In this document: in pieces, positions 52,883 to 61,410 of the stretch
Layout: each line of letters begins with the position of its first letter
Numbering within the stretch: the first letter of the stretch is position 1
NCBI GenBank assembly: GCA_905477785.1
Contig: CAJQGR010000010.1
Location: 1-64,000, forward strand
DNA: 64,000 bases
DNA from: an uncultured Hellea sp.
GTDB taxonomy: Bacteria; Pseudomonadota; Alphaproteobacteria; Caulobacterales; Maricaulaceae
Direction: 5' to 3'
Program-made: the position numbers and the translations under genes
The notes under the pieces: generated by a model
The model's database searches: none
What the model was told of the DNA's origin: nothing
The model's input: only the letters and a program-made list of their open reading frames with translations

Positions 52883-54988
52883 CTATAAAATAGAAATTAT
52901 AAAGGCATATTCTAGCGAAACTTCTTTGAGCGAATCATATCTTCCTGATTGGCCTTGATGCCCTGAATCCATATTTATTTTTAGTAGGATGGGGGAATTA
53001 CCTTGCTGATTTTCACGCAGTATAGCTGCCCACTTTGCGGGCTCCCAATAAGTAACCCTGGGATCGGTTAGTCCGCCAGTAATTAGTATGGGAGGATAAT
53101 CATTTTTAACTACATTTTCGTAGGGCGAATAAGCTGCAATGCAATCATAGTCTTCGGAATTAACCAATGGATTACCCCATTCAGGCCATTCTGGCGGTGT
53201 TAATGGAAGTTCACTATCTGACATTGTATTGAGTACGTCTACAAAAGGTACGGCTGCTACAGCTCCGGCAAACAACTCAGGAGCTTGGTTAATGGCTGCT
53301 CCTACAAGCAGACCACCAGCAGAGCCTCCATATGCGCAAATTATACCGGGTGAGGTATATTTTTTCTCACAAAGCCCTTTTCCGACATCTATATAGTCAT
53401 TAAAGGTATTCTTTTTTTTCTGAAGCTTTCCATCTAGGTACCATTGATAACCCTTAGACATCCCTCCTCTAATGTGAGCAATTGCATATGTAATACCACG
53501 ATCAACTAGGGGTAGTATTGAAGTTCTAAAGCTAGCTGGTATTGTAATACCGTATGAACCATACCCGTACAGTAAAAGTGGTGAATTACCATCTTGAATA
53601 AAGCTCGAATTGTAGAGAAGAGTAACTGGAATATTAGAACCATCTCTCGCTTTTATGTCAATTCTTTCACATTTATAATCAGTCGTTGTGTGCCCACTTG
53701 GAACTTTCTGAGTTTTCAGTAGAGCTCTTTTATGAGTCTGCATATTATAATCATATATTTGGTTGGGTGTAGTGGGTGAAGAATATGAATACCGAAGATA
53801 TTGAGTTCTATATTCATACCCCGGTAAAAGACTTATACTATAAGCCTGTTCATCGAAATTGATTACTTTTTCTGAGCTATCTTCTAGGTTTCTAATTATG
53901 ATTTTTGGGAGAGCATTTTCTCTGACTAGTCTAACCAAGTAATTTGAAAAAGTTATTAATTCTAAAATCAATGTTCCAGGCTGATGAGGTATAACTATAT
54001 TCCAATTTTTGCAATCTAGTTCGTTGATGCTTGTTTGCATAACTGCAAAATCTGTAGAGTTATTATAATTTGTTAGTATATATAAACTTTCATTATGATC
54101 GTGAATGCTATATTCATGACCTAGGGATCGTTTATTAATACAAACTGGCTTATCGTAAGGTTTATTTGAAGGGATTACCCATACTTCATTAGTAGTGTGG
54201 TTGTGAATATTAATTTTAATATAATTGCCACTATCTGTCTCTCCTACGGATACAAAAAAACTAGGGTCTTTTTCAAGATAAACTAACTTTGGTTTATCTG
54301 ATAAATCATGGATATTTTTGGCATAGACAGCGCAAGGTCTTTGGTTGTTATCACGCTCAACCCAAAATAGAATATTATTATCTTTAGCCCATTGAATTTC
54401 CCCGTTACTATTTATTATTTTTGTAGTGTGAGCCTCACCAAGCATAGGCTTAATAAATATTTCATAGTTTTCCGCCCCTGATCCATCAACTGCATAAGCT
54501 AACCATTCATGATTTTTACTATGGGCTATGTCGCCAATGTCAAAATAAGATGGGTAAGATTTTGAAAGTTTTTCTGCATCAAGTATTATTTGTGGTTGAT
54601 TTAATACTTCTCTAGTTGCTTGATTAATTGGAAAGCGCTGGTAGATGCCATGTTCATGATTAACTTCGTATTTGTGATTATATGCATATTTGTAATCTGG
54701 AGATGGTACCGTTGCGGTGTTTGGCTCTAAACGACCTTTCATTTCTTGAAGTAGTTTTTCCCTAAGAGGTTTTAAGTCTTCCAGTACCTGTTCAGTATAA
54801 AGGTTTTCTTTCAATAAGTGTTTATTTATTTCAGGGTTTAATTTAGACGTATTTGTCATTACGTCTTGCCAGTTATCGTCTTTAAGCCAGCTATAATTAT
54901 CATATCTAGTTTTATTTAACTGTTTTATAGTTTTTCGGACTTTTTTTGTAATTGGTGGCGAAACATTCGTTCTTAAATTTTTTAACAT
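52883..54988 (-). CDS. ptrB: Oligopeptidase B (S9A serine peptidase)
   Basis: A 701-residue prolyl-oligopeptidase-family enzyme. The N-terminal beta-propeller (about 70-400) is followed by the alpha/beta hydrolase domain with AYGGSAGGLLVGA (catalytic Ser), LTDPRVTYWEPAKW (Asp) and DSGHQGQSG (His). RIDIKARDGSNIPVTLLY opens the catalytic domain. The Arg/Lys-directed oligopeptidase B assignment fits SKGYQWYLDGKL and the acidic residues around the active site, but prolyl oligopeptidase is a near relative. No signal peptide, so cytoplasmic. It is convergent with the TPR gene. Confidence 0.88.
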   Translation of the reverse strand: MLKNLRTNVSPPITKKVRKTIKQLNKTRYDNYSWLKDDNWQDVMTNTSKLNPEINKHLLKENLYTEQVLEDLKPLREKLLQEMKGRLEPNTATVPSPDYKYAYNHKYEVNHEHGIYQRFPINQATREVLNQPQIILDAEKLSKSYPSYFDIGDIAHSKNHEWLAYAVDGSGAENYEIFIKPMLGEAHTTKIINSNGEIQWAKDNNILFWVERDNNQRPCAVYAKNIHDLSDKPKLVYLEKDPSFFVSVGETDSGNYIKINIHNHTTNEVWVIPSNKPYDKPVCINKRSLGHEYSIHDHNESLYILTNYNNSTDFAVMQTSINELDCKNWNIVIPHQPGTLILELITFSNYLVRLVRENALPKIIIRNLEDSSEKVINFDEQAYSISLLPGYEYRTQYLRYSYSSPTTPNQIYDYNMQTHKRALLKTQKVPSGHTTTDYKCERIDIKARDGSNIPVTLLYNSSFIQDGNSPLLLYGYGSYGITIPASFRTSILPLVDRGITYAIAHIRGGMSKGYQWYLDGKLQKKKNTFNDYIDVGKGLCEKKYTSPGIICAYGGSAGGLLVGAAINQAPELFAGAVAAVPFVDVLNTMSDSELPLTPPEWPEWGNPLVNSEDYDCIAAYSPYENVVKNDYPPILITGGLTDPRVTYWEPAKWAAILRENQQGNSPILLKINMDSGHQGQSGRYDSLKEVSLEYAFIISIL

Positions 54989-55196
54989 TATAATGATTTA
55001 AACTGATGCAGAAAAACAGGCAAGGATTGCTTTCAAATAAGGTTTAAAAATGTGTTAAGATAATCAATTGAACTATAATCAAGTATATGCACAAATTTTT
55101 TGGATAATTTATTTTTTTTTGTTCTATTTTACTTCCACTTGAGAGATGACATGTTTATGTAGTAAAAGTATTATTCATTTGAACGGAGCATTTTTA

Positions 55197-55685
55197 ATGC
55201 GTCATGCATCTCTTTTGACACTGGCTATGGCGGCGACTTGGCTTATGCTCTCAGGTTATTTCATTGGCATGATTTTAACTTTTGGCTTTATCTCAATAAT
55301 CTTGGTGGTGTGGATGACTAAAAGATTATCTATTCTCGATAATGAAAGTGTTCCATATTTAAATATATTAAAGACATGTAAATATTACATATGGTTATTT
55401 ATAGAAATAGTTAAGGCCAATATTCAAGTAGTAAAAGCTGTGATAGGTCCTAATGCGGAAATTAGCCCTTCATTAATAAAAATACCTATGCATACTGATA
55501 TTGATATAGCTCAAACAATGTTTGCAAACTCTATTACACTTACGCCGGGAACGGTAAGCGTAGATGTTCAAAAAGACCATATTTTGGTTCATGCTTTATT
55601 GAAGGAAATGAGTAAACCAGAAGATTTTTATGAAATGCATTGTCGTTCAGCAAAAGCTGTAAGCATTGACTTGAAAGACAACTAA
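55197..55685 (+). CDS. mrpE: Na+/H+ antiporter subunit E (MrpE)
   Basis: A 162-residue membrane protein from the ATG at 55197 (GGAG eight bases upstream). Two or three hydrophobic segments at the N-terminus and ANSITLTPGTVSVDVQKDHILVHAL near the C-terminus are typical of MrpE/MnhE. It is the first gene of a ten-gene operon in which almost every junction overlaps or abuts. The 208 bases upstream, divergent from ptrB, should hold the promoter, which I could not define. Confidence 0.88.
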   Translation: MRHASLLTLAMAATWLMLSGYFIGMILTFGFISIILVVWMTKRLSILDNESVPYLNILKTCKYYIWLFIEIVKANIQVVKAVIGPNAEISPSLIKIPMHTDIDIAQTMFANSITLTPGTVSVDVQKDHILVHALLKEMSKPEDFYEMHCRSAKAVSIDLKDN

Positions 55686-55997
55686 ATGGTCACATTTTTA
55701 GAATACTTTAACCTAGGTGCTGCATTTTTTATTATCATATGTATGGTATTAATGTTAGGCCGTTTATTGGGTGGACCAACATTATATGATAGGTTATTGG
55801 CGGTAAACTCTTTTGGCACTAAGACTATAATATTTCTCTGTATTTTTTGTTTTATCATCAATAGGCCAGATGGCTTAGATATCGCTTTATTATATGCCCT
55901 GATGAATTTCATAGCAACAATTGCTGTTTTGAAGTTTTTTAATTATCGTTGTCTTGGTGTTCCTTTAATAAAAGAGCAGATAGAGGCGGAGGAATGA
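55686..55997 (+). CDS. mrpF: Na+/H+ antiporter subunit F (MrpF)
   Basis: A 103-residue protein with three membrane helices. RLLGGPTLYDRLLAVNSFGTKTI after the first helix is the MrpF signature. It starts directly after the mrpE stop and overlaps mrpG by four bases. MrpF is one of the small subunits needed for assembly and activity of the Mrp complex. Confidence 0.9.
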   Translation: MVTFLEYFNLGAAFFIIICMVLMLGRLLGGPTLYDRLLAVNSFGTKTIIFLCIFCFIINRPDGLDIALLYALMNFIATIAVLKFFNYRCLGVPLIKEQIEAEE

Positions 55998-56383
55998 TAA
56001 TTGCTTTTCTTTCAGCAGTTGTTCTAGATAGTAATTTAGTTTGGACCGAAATACTTCAAATTTGTCTTTCCTGCCTGGCTATAGCTTCAGGACTATTTTT
56101 TGTATTGGCTGGATCAATAGGTGTTCTTAGGTTTCCAGATTTTTATACTCGATTGCATGCTGCTGGAATGACAGATACTTTAGGAGCTGAATTAATATTA
56201 ATTGGATTAATTCTTCAATCAGGGTTTACTCAAACGAGTTTAAAGCTTTTGATGATAGGTTTCTTTCTATTATTAACAAGTCCCACTGCTACTCATGCGA
56301 TAGCACATTCAGCTCATACAGCTAATCTTAAGCCCAAGCTAGGAAAGCATAGTTTTTCTAAAGTCCAGAGGGATAGATCGTGA
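55994..56383 (+). CDS. mrpG: Na+/H+ antiporter subunit G (MrpG)
   Basis: A 129-residue membrane protein from the ATG at 55994 (GGCGGAGGA upstream, ATGA overlap with mrpF). GSIGVLRFPDFYTRLHAAGMTDTLGAELILIGLIL is diagnostic for MrpG. Three membrane helices and a short basic cytoplasmic tail are seen. Confidence 0.92.
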   Translation: MIIAFLSAVVLDSNLVWTEILQICLSCLAIASGLFFVLAGSIGVLRFPDFYTRLHAAGMTDTLGAELILIGLILQSGFTQTSLKLLMIGFFLLLTSPTATHAIAHSAHTANLKPKLGKHSFSKVQRDRS

Positions 56384-57120
56384 TGCTGTTATCTTATGTT
56401 GTATCTCCAACCATAATTCTTGATGTAGCCTTAATGGCAATTTTGATAATAGTTGCTTTTTCAATAGTTAGAATGCGTAGTTTATTTGCTATAGTTATGC
56501 TTCAGGGCGTTTACTCTTTAGTTTCAGCTGCTTGGTTTGTATCTTTGGATGCAGTTGATGTTGCATTCACTGAAGCTGCAGTAGGCGCTGGGGTTTCTAC
56601 TGTATTAATGTTGGCCGCAATGTTGTTGGCGAATAGAAAGTCAGACCCCGTCCCTATTTCTAAACAAATTGCCCCTTTATTGGTCGTTCTAATTGCTGGT
56701 TTAGCGATGTTTTATGCAATTGGAGATATGCCGGCTTATGGTGATGTAAATTCACCTGCTAACACAGGTGTTGGGATGGACTATATTGAGCGAACTACCA
56801 AAGAAATTCACATTCCTAATGTTGTTACCGCTGTTTTAGCAAGTTATCGAGGTTATGATACATTTGGAGAGGCAGTAGTTATTTTTTCTGCAGGATTAGG
56901 TGTCCTTTTATTACTTGGTCTTAACGGAAACGCAGGCCGGTGGACAGCAAGACCTACTGGTAGGCAGATATACCCGCCAATAGCTCCGTCTGCTAATTCA
57001 CGATTGATCGCTTCACGTGATAATATTAAATTATCAAAAGGTTCTATAATTGAAAAACCTTCTTCTGTTAACTTGAGAAAGAGTAAAAATAATCGTCTTA
57101 AAGATAAAGGTAATAATTGA
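56380..57120 (+). CDS. MrpA C-terminal module as a separate protein (DUF4040/MbhD-MbhE-like)
   Basis: A 246-residue membrane protein. MLQGVYSLVSAAWFVSLDAVDVAFTEAAVGAGVSTVLML (about 35-90) is the DUF4040/MbhD domain; the second half, with VLASYRGYDTFGEAVVIFSAGLGVLLLL (about 150-180), matches the MbhE-like part of MrpA. In canonical Mrp operons these lie at the C-terminus of MrpA; here they form a stand-alone protein with a basic cytoplasmic tail of about 55 residues. AGAGGG is seven bases before the GTG at 56380 and ten before an ATG at 56383; either could start. Confidence 0.85.
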   Translation: MMLLSYVVSPTIILDVALMAILIIVAFSIVRMRSLFAIVMLQGVYSLVSAAWFVSLDAVDVAFTEAAVGAGVSTVLMLAAMLLANRKSDPVPISKQIAPLLVVLIAGLAMFYAIGDMPAYGDVNSPANTGVGMDYIERTTKEIHIPNVVTAVLASYRGYDTFGEAVVIFSAGLGVLLLLGLNGNAGRWTARPTGRQIYPPIAPSANSRLIASRDNIKLSKGSIIEKPSSVNLRKSKNNRLKDKGNN

Positions 57121-57560
57121 TGCACGATCCGCATGTAATTTTGAAAGTTATAAGTAAGTTTTTAGTGCCATTTATTGCATTGTTTGCTTTTTATGTTCAG
57201 TTCCATGGTGATTTCGGTCCAGGAGGAGGCTTTCAAGCTGGAGTTATACTTGCTGCTGCTGTAATATTATATGCATTAATATTTGGTCTTGATGCAGCAA
57301 AGAAAGCATTCCCGCCTAGTTGGATAAGGATAGGTATGTCATTGGGTGTTTTGCTTTATGGCGGCACTGGAGTTCTTACTTGGATTTTAGGGGGTGACTT
57401 TTTATCTTATGGAGTACTAGCCCATGATCCAACACATGGACAGCATTATGGAATAATAGCAGTAGAGCTTGGTGTTTTATGCTCTGTGACTACTGTGATG
57501 ATAGCAATTTTTTATGCATTTGGTTCGAGGCAACCTGAAGTAAATGAGGATAATTGGTAA
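57120..57560 (+). CDS. mrpB: Na+/H+ antiporter subunit B (MrpB)
   Basis: A 146-residue protein from the ATG at 57120 (overlapping the previous TGA). ISKFLVPFIALFAFYVQFHGDFGPGGGFQAGVILAAA is the MrpB/MnhB signature; four membrane helices. EDNW ends the protein just before mrpC. In the complex MrpB lies near the MrpA C-terminal module, matching the gene order here. Confidence 0.92.
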   Translation: MHDPHVILKVISKFLVPFIALFAFYVQFHGDFGPGGGFQAGVILAAAVILYALIFGLDAAKKAFPPSWIRIGMSLGVLLYGGTGVLTWILGGDFLSYGVLAHDPTHGQHYGIIAVELGVLCSVTTVMIAIFYAFGSRQPEVNEDNW

Positions 57561-58021
57561 TGCTTTCTACTGTACTTGATCAATATAATTATGCAGTTGT
57601 CATAATTCTGATGATGACTGGTCTTTATGTAGTTTTTGCGAGCAGAAATTTAATAAAAAAACTTGTTGGGTTGTCTATTTTCCAAACCTCTGTTTTTTTA
57701 CTTTACATAACGATTGGAAAAGTATCAGGAGGACAACCTCCTATTGTGGAAAGTCATGGCTCTGATCATGGTAATTTAGAAATTCCACTTGTTGCTTCAA
57801 TCAGCGAGATTGATTCTGTAATTCAATCAAGTTCTGAAGTATTATACTCTAATCCGTTACCACATGTTTTAATTCTAACGGCAATCGTTGTAGGTGTTGC
57901 CACATTGGCAATAGGTTTGTCACTAGTAGTTCGTATACGAGAAGTTTATGGTACTATTGAAGAAGATAAAATAGAGGAATTTGATCGAATTTATTATAAA
58001 GAAATATTGGAAGGGCAATGA
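57560..58021 (+). CDS. mrpC: Na+/H+ antiporter subunit C (MrpC, NuoK-like) with enlarged loop
   Basis: A 153-residue NuoK homologue from the ATG at 57560 (GAGGA nine bases upstream). Three membrane helices: YNYAVVIILMMTGLYVVF, LVGLSIFQTSVFLLYITIG and PLPHVLILTAIVVGVATLAIGLSLVV. The loop between helices 2 and 3 (GGQPPIVESHGSDHG... to LYSNPLPH) is some 25 residues longer than in classic MrpC such as that of Bacillus and includes a His/Ser/acid-rich segment. Confidence 0.9.
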   Translation: MLSTVLDQYNYAVVIILMMTGLYVVFASRNLIKKLVGLSIFQTSVFLLYITIGKVSGGQPPIVESHGSDHGNLEIPLVASISEIDSVIQSSSEVLYSNPLPHVLILTAIVVGVATLAIGLSLVVRIREVYGTIEEDKIEEFDRIYYKEILEGQ

Positions 58022-59556
58022 ACTTAATGTCCATATTTTCACAATGGATTATTGAACAAGGTCCTGCTTTTTTAATTGTCCTTCCACTATTAATGGGTGC
58101 AGTCACGGCGGTAATACCAAATAAAGGTATGGCATGGTGGATAACATTTTTCGTAACAATAATTTGTACATATACTGCTTTTAGTCTTTTTCAGCATGTT
58201 TATTTTGACAGCTTTTTGCTTTATACCATGGGTGGGTGGAATCCTCCTCACGGAATATCACTAATTGTTGATGGCTTAAGTGCTCCAATTTTACTTCTGA
58301 TCTCTGTGATGGCAGTATTAACTGTTATTTATGCTTTACCTGCCTCAATTTCAGAAATTGAGCCAAAAAAGAGAGCCCCTTTTTACGCAGCTTTCTTGAT
58401 ATGCTTTGCAGGTTTAATGGGAATGGTAATCACTGGTGATGCTTTTAATGTTTTCGTTTTTCTTGAAGTAAGTTCTATTAGCACTTATGCTCTTGTAGCG
58501 ATGGGTGCCGCGCGTGACAGGCGTTCTTTAGCAGCAGCTTATAATTACCTTATAATGGGTTCTATTGGTGCTACATTCTTTGTTATTGGGCTGGGTTTTC
58601 TGTTTATGGAAACAGGAACCTTAAATATGGCCGAGATGTCAGATATTTTATCTGAGCTTGATGGTGGCTCTCGTGTATCTAAAGTTGGCTATGGATTTAT
58701 AATAGTAGGCTTGGGGCTTAAGATTGCAATGTTCCCGCTTCATACTTGGTTACCACGTGCTTATGCATATGCTCCAACAAAAATTACAATTTTCCTGGCT
58801 TCGACAGCTACTAAAGCGGCTATTTATTTGTTACTCAGATTTACATTTACAGTATTTGATCCAAGTTTTGATTACATTGCTATTATGCTTAAGTACTTAA
58901 TTATGGGTGTTGCTATTGTGGGAATGGCCTTCGCATCGTTTCAAGCTATTTTTCAAAGTGATGTACGCAGAGTATTAGCTTATTCATCAGTTGCACAAGT
59001 GGGTTATATTTTGCTTGGTATTGGTATTGCCACATCCTCTGGCTTAGCAGCGGGCTATTTACACTTGCTTAACCACGCAGTTATCAAGGGCTGCTTATTT
59101 ATATCAGTTGGTGCTTTTTGGTATCGTTTTGGCATTACTCGTGTAAATGATTTTTCTGGTTTATTTAAGACAATGCCTTTAACTATGGGAGCATTTACTC
59201 TGGGTGGTTTGTCATTAATAGGCGTTCCATTTACAGCTGGTTTTGTGTCAAAAGTTAAATTAATTCTAGCTGCTGCCGAACAAGATATGTGGTGGGCTGT
59301 ATTGGTTATCGTATTTAGTTCAGTTTTAGCTATTGTTTATATAGGTAGAATAATTTTATTTGCTTATTTTGGAACCCCACCAAAAATTAATGGTAGTATT
59401 TTAGTAAAAAATGAGGCGCCCTTAATGATGCTCTTTCCAATGTGGACGCTAGGATTAATGTCGATTGCTATCGGTGTAAATGCATTTGGAATAGGAGATA
59501 GTTTCGTTTCTGCCTCAGAGATTGCTGCATCTGTATTGCTTGGAGAAAGAGGTTAG
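58018..59556 (+). CDS. mrpD: Na+/H+ antiporter subunit D (MrpD, ND2/NuoN-like)
   Basis: A 512-residue polytopic protein of the proton-conducting transporter family. VFVFLEVSSISTYALVAMGA holds the conserved membrane Glu, AMFPLHTWLPRAYAYAPTKITIFL the broken-helix Lys region, and YSSVAQVGYILLGIG the next conserved helix. It overlaps mrpC by four bases (ATGA). It is one of three large antiporter-like subunits in this operon. Confidence 0.9.
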   Translation: MNLMSIFSQWIIEQGPAFLIVLPLLMGAVTAVIPNKGMAWWITFFVTIICTYTAFSLFQHVYFDSFLLYTMGGWNPPHGISLIVDGLSAPILLLISVMAVLTVIYALPASISEIEPKKRAPFYAAFLICFAGLMGMVITGDAFNVFVFLEVSSISTYALVAMGAARDRRSLAAAYNYLIMGSIGATFFVIGLGFLFMETGTLNMAEMSDILSELDGGSRVSKVGYGFIIVGLGLKIAMFPLHTWLPRAYAYAPTKITIFLASTATKAAIYLLLRFTFTVFDPSFDYIAIMLKYLIMGVAIVGMAFASFQAIFQSDVRRVLAYSSVAQVGYILLGIGIATSSGLAAGYLHLLNHAVIKGCLFISVGAFWYRFGITRVNDFSGLFKTMPLTMGAFTLGGLSLIGVPFTAGFVSKVKLILAAAEQDMWWAVLVIVFSSVLAIVYIGRIILFAYFGTPPKINGSILVKNEAPLMMLFPMWTLGLMSIAIGVNAFGIGDSFVSASEIAASVLLGERG

Positions 59557-59557
59557 C

Positions 59558-61042
59558 ATGGAGTTTACTAATGAATTGGCATTGCTTCTACTTTTGTTAA
59601 TTCCACTCATTGCTGGTGTATTAATACCTTTCTTTTCTGATCGTCCTAATTTCAGAGAGGCGATTACATTTTTAGCAGGCATACTGCTACTATTTGATGT
59701 AATATATTTATTAAGTGTTATTAGCTCAGGGGTAAAACCAGAATTGCATTTGTTCACATTTGCTGGCAACTTTGATATTAGGCTAGAGCTAGAACCATTA
59801 GGAGCAATCTTTGCAGCAATTGCAAGTTCATTATGGATTATAAACTCTGTATTTACTTTAGGTTATATGCGGGGAAATAAAGAAAAAAACCAAACACGAT
59901 TTTTTGCATTAGTCGCAATTGCTATTTTTGGTACTATGGGGATAGCAGCTTCTGCTAACTTAATAACATTATTTATATTTTATGAAGCTTTAACAATCTC
60001 AACATTTCCTTTGGTTACTCACAAGGGTGATGCGAAAGCAAAGCGTGGAGGTACAATATATGCTTTAGCTTTAATGGGATCATCATTAATGTTTTTACTT
60101 CCTGCAATACTTGGTACACATATAGTGGCGGGGCATTCGGACTTTACTATTGGTGGAATTTTTCCGACAGGTACAAGTATCTTCACTACATCTATTTTAC
60201 TTTTATTATTTGTTTTTGGTATTGGTAAGGCAGCCTTAATGCCCATGCATTTTTGGTTACCTAACGCAATGGTAGCTCCTACCCCAGTTTCAGCACTTTT
60301 ACACGCTGTAGCAGTTGTAAAGGCAGGTGTTTTTTCTGTCTTAAAAGTAATCATATTTATCTTCGGCGAGTCTGTAATGGCTGATATGAATATGAGCACT
60401 TGCCTATCTTGGGTGGCAGCCATAACAATTGTGCTTGCTTCAATTATTGCCTTAAGAAAAGATAATTTAAAAGCGAGGTTGGCTTATTCAACAGTTTCAC
60501 AACTCGCATATATTACATTTGGAGCGATGCTAGCCACGCCAGCTGCATTTATAGGTGGTGCGTTACAAATTATAATGCATGCTTGGGGTAAAATTACCCT
60601 ATTTATGTGTGCTGGTGCAATTTATACTATCTCACATAGAACAGAAATATCTAAACTGGATGGTCTAGGTAGAACCATGCCTTGGGTCTTCGGGGCTTTT
60701 CTAGTAGGCTCTATCTCAATTATAGGAATACCACCTATGGGCGGATCTTGGCCAAAATACTTTTTGATTGTAGGAGCCATTGAGAGTGGTAAGGGTATTT
60801 TGACTGCTGCACTTGTATTGTCATCTATTCTAAATATTGTTTATCTAATCCCGATTTCTATCAGAGCTTTTATGAAGCCACCTAAAGATATTTCAATAGA
60901 TAATAGCTTAATAGAAGTACGAAAGAAAAATATTTGGGTAATAGTTCCGCCAGTGATCTCAGCTTCTGGAGCTTTCATTTTATTCTTTTATGTTGGAAGT
61001 ATTGTTGACTTCTTGCAGCCTGTAATTTCAGTAGGTGAATAG
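59558..61042 (+). CDS. Second MrpD/MrpA-like antiporter subunit
   Basis: A 494-residue polytopic protein from the ATG at 59558 (purine-rich AGAGG upstream; the ORF-track start lies inside mrpD). FYEALTISTFPLVTHKG has the conserved Glu; ALMPMHFWLPNAMVAPTPVSALLHAVAVVKAGVF carries the Lys/His of the putative proton path and resembles NuoL/MrpA; YSTVSQLAYITFGAML follows. It lies one base after mrpD. It has no MrpA C-terminal extension. Confidence 0.88.
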   Translation: MEFTNELALLLLLLIPLIAGVLIPFFSDRPNFREAITFLAGILLLFDVIYLLSVISSGVKPELHLFTFAGNFDIRLELEPLGAIFAAIASSLWIINSVFTLGYMRGNKEKNQTRFFALVAIAIFGTMGIAASANLITLFIFYEALTISTFPLVTHKGDAKAKRGGTIYALALMGSSLMFLLPAILGTHIVAGHSDFTIGGIFPTGTSIFTTSILLLLFVFGIGKAALMPMHFWLPNAMVAPTPVSALLHAVAVVKAGVFSVLKVIIFIFGESVMADMNMSTCLSWVAAITIVLASIIALRKDNLKARLAYSTVSQLAYITFGAMLATPAAFIGGALQIIMHAWGKITLFMCAGAIYTISHRTEISKLDGLGRTMPWVFGAFLVGSISIIGIPPMGGSWPKYFLIVGAIESGKGILTAALVLSSILNIVYLIPISIRAFMKPPKDISIDNSLIEVRKKNIWVIVPPVISASGAFILFFYVGSIVDFLQPVISVGE

Positions 61043-61044
61043 TT

Positions 61045-61410
61045 ATGAGTTTAATTAAAAAATCAAGTCAGCAAGTCAAGCCTTTTGACAAAGAACGAGA
61101 TATTCACCCTTTTGCTATTCCTTTTCTTTGGTTGGGAAATAAGAAGGTAATAAAAAACTTTATATGGATACCGTTTTCCGGCTTAATATTAATGATTTTA
61201 ATCGGTCTTTTATATCCACAAAAACACCCTGCCCCTTGGGATGTAATACCAGGTTCTTGGGCTTTAATAGGATTTTTTTCTTATTGTTTAATAGTTTTAT
61301 GTGCGAAACCCCTTACCTCGCTTTTGGCTCAGCCGGAGGATTATTATGGCGAAGGAGGGCTATTGGACCCTGAATTTTCTGTAGAAAATATGGTAGATGA
61401 AAATGATTGA
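61045..61410 (+). CDS. Small membrane protein of the Mrp operon
   Basis: A 121-residue protein I cannot assign to a named subunit. Two hydrophobic segments (WIPFSGLILMILIGLLYP and SWALIGFFSYCLIVLCA) are linked by a Pro-rich loop, and the C-terminus is acidic (YYGEGGLLDPEFSVENMVDEND). It sits between two large antiporter-like subunits with a two-base gap before and an overlap after, so it is probably an accessory subunit of the same complex. Confidence 0.75.
   Translation: MSLIKKSSQQVKPFDKERDIHPFAIPFLWLGNKKVIKNFIWIPFSGLILMILIGLLYPQKHPAPWDVIPGSWALIGFFSYCLIVLCAKPLTSLLAQPEDYYGEGGLLDPEFSVENMVDEND

Noticed and set aside
60019-60423. 134-residue ORF antisense to the second antiporter subunit
   Set aside because: Reverse reading of a transmembrane gene; no ribosome site and no motif.
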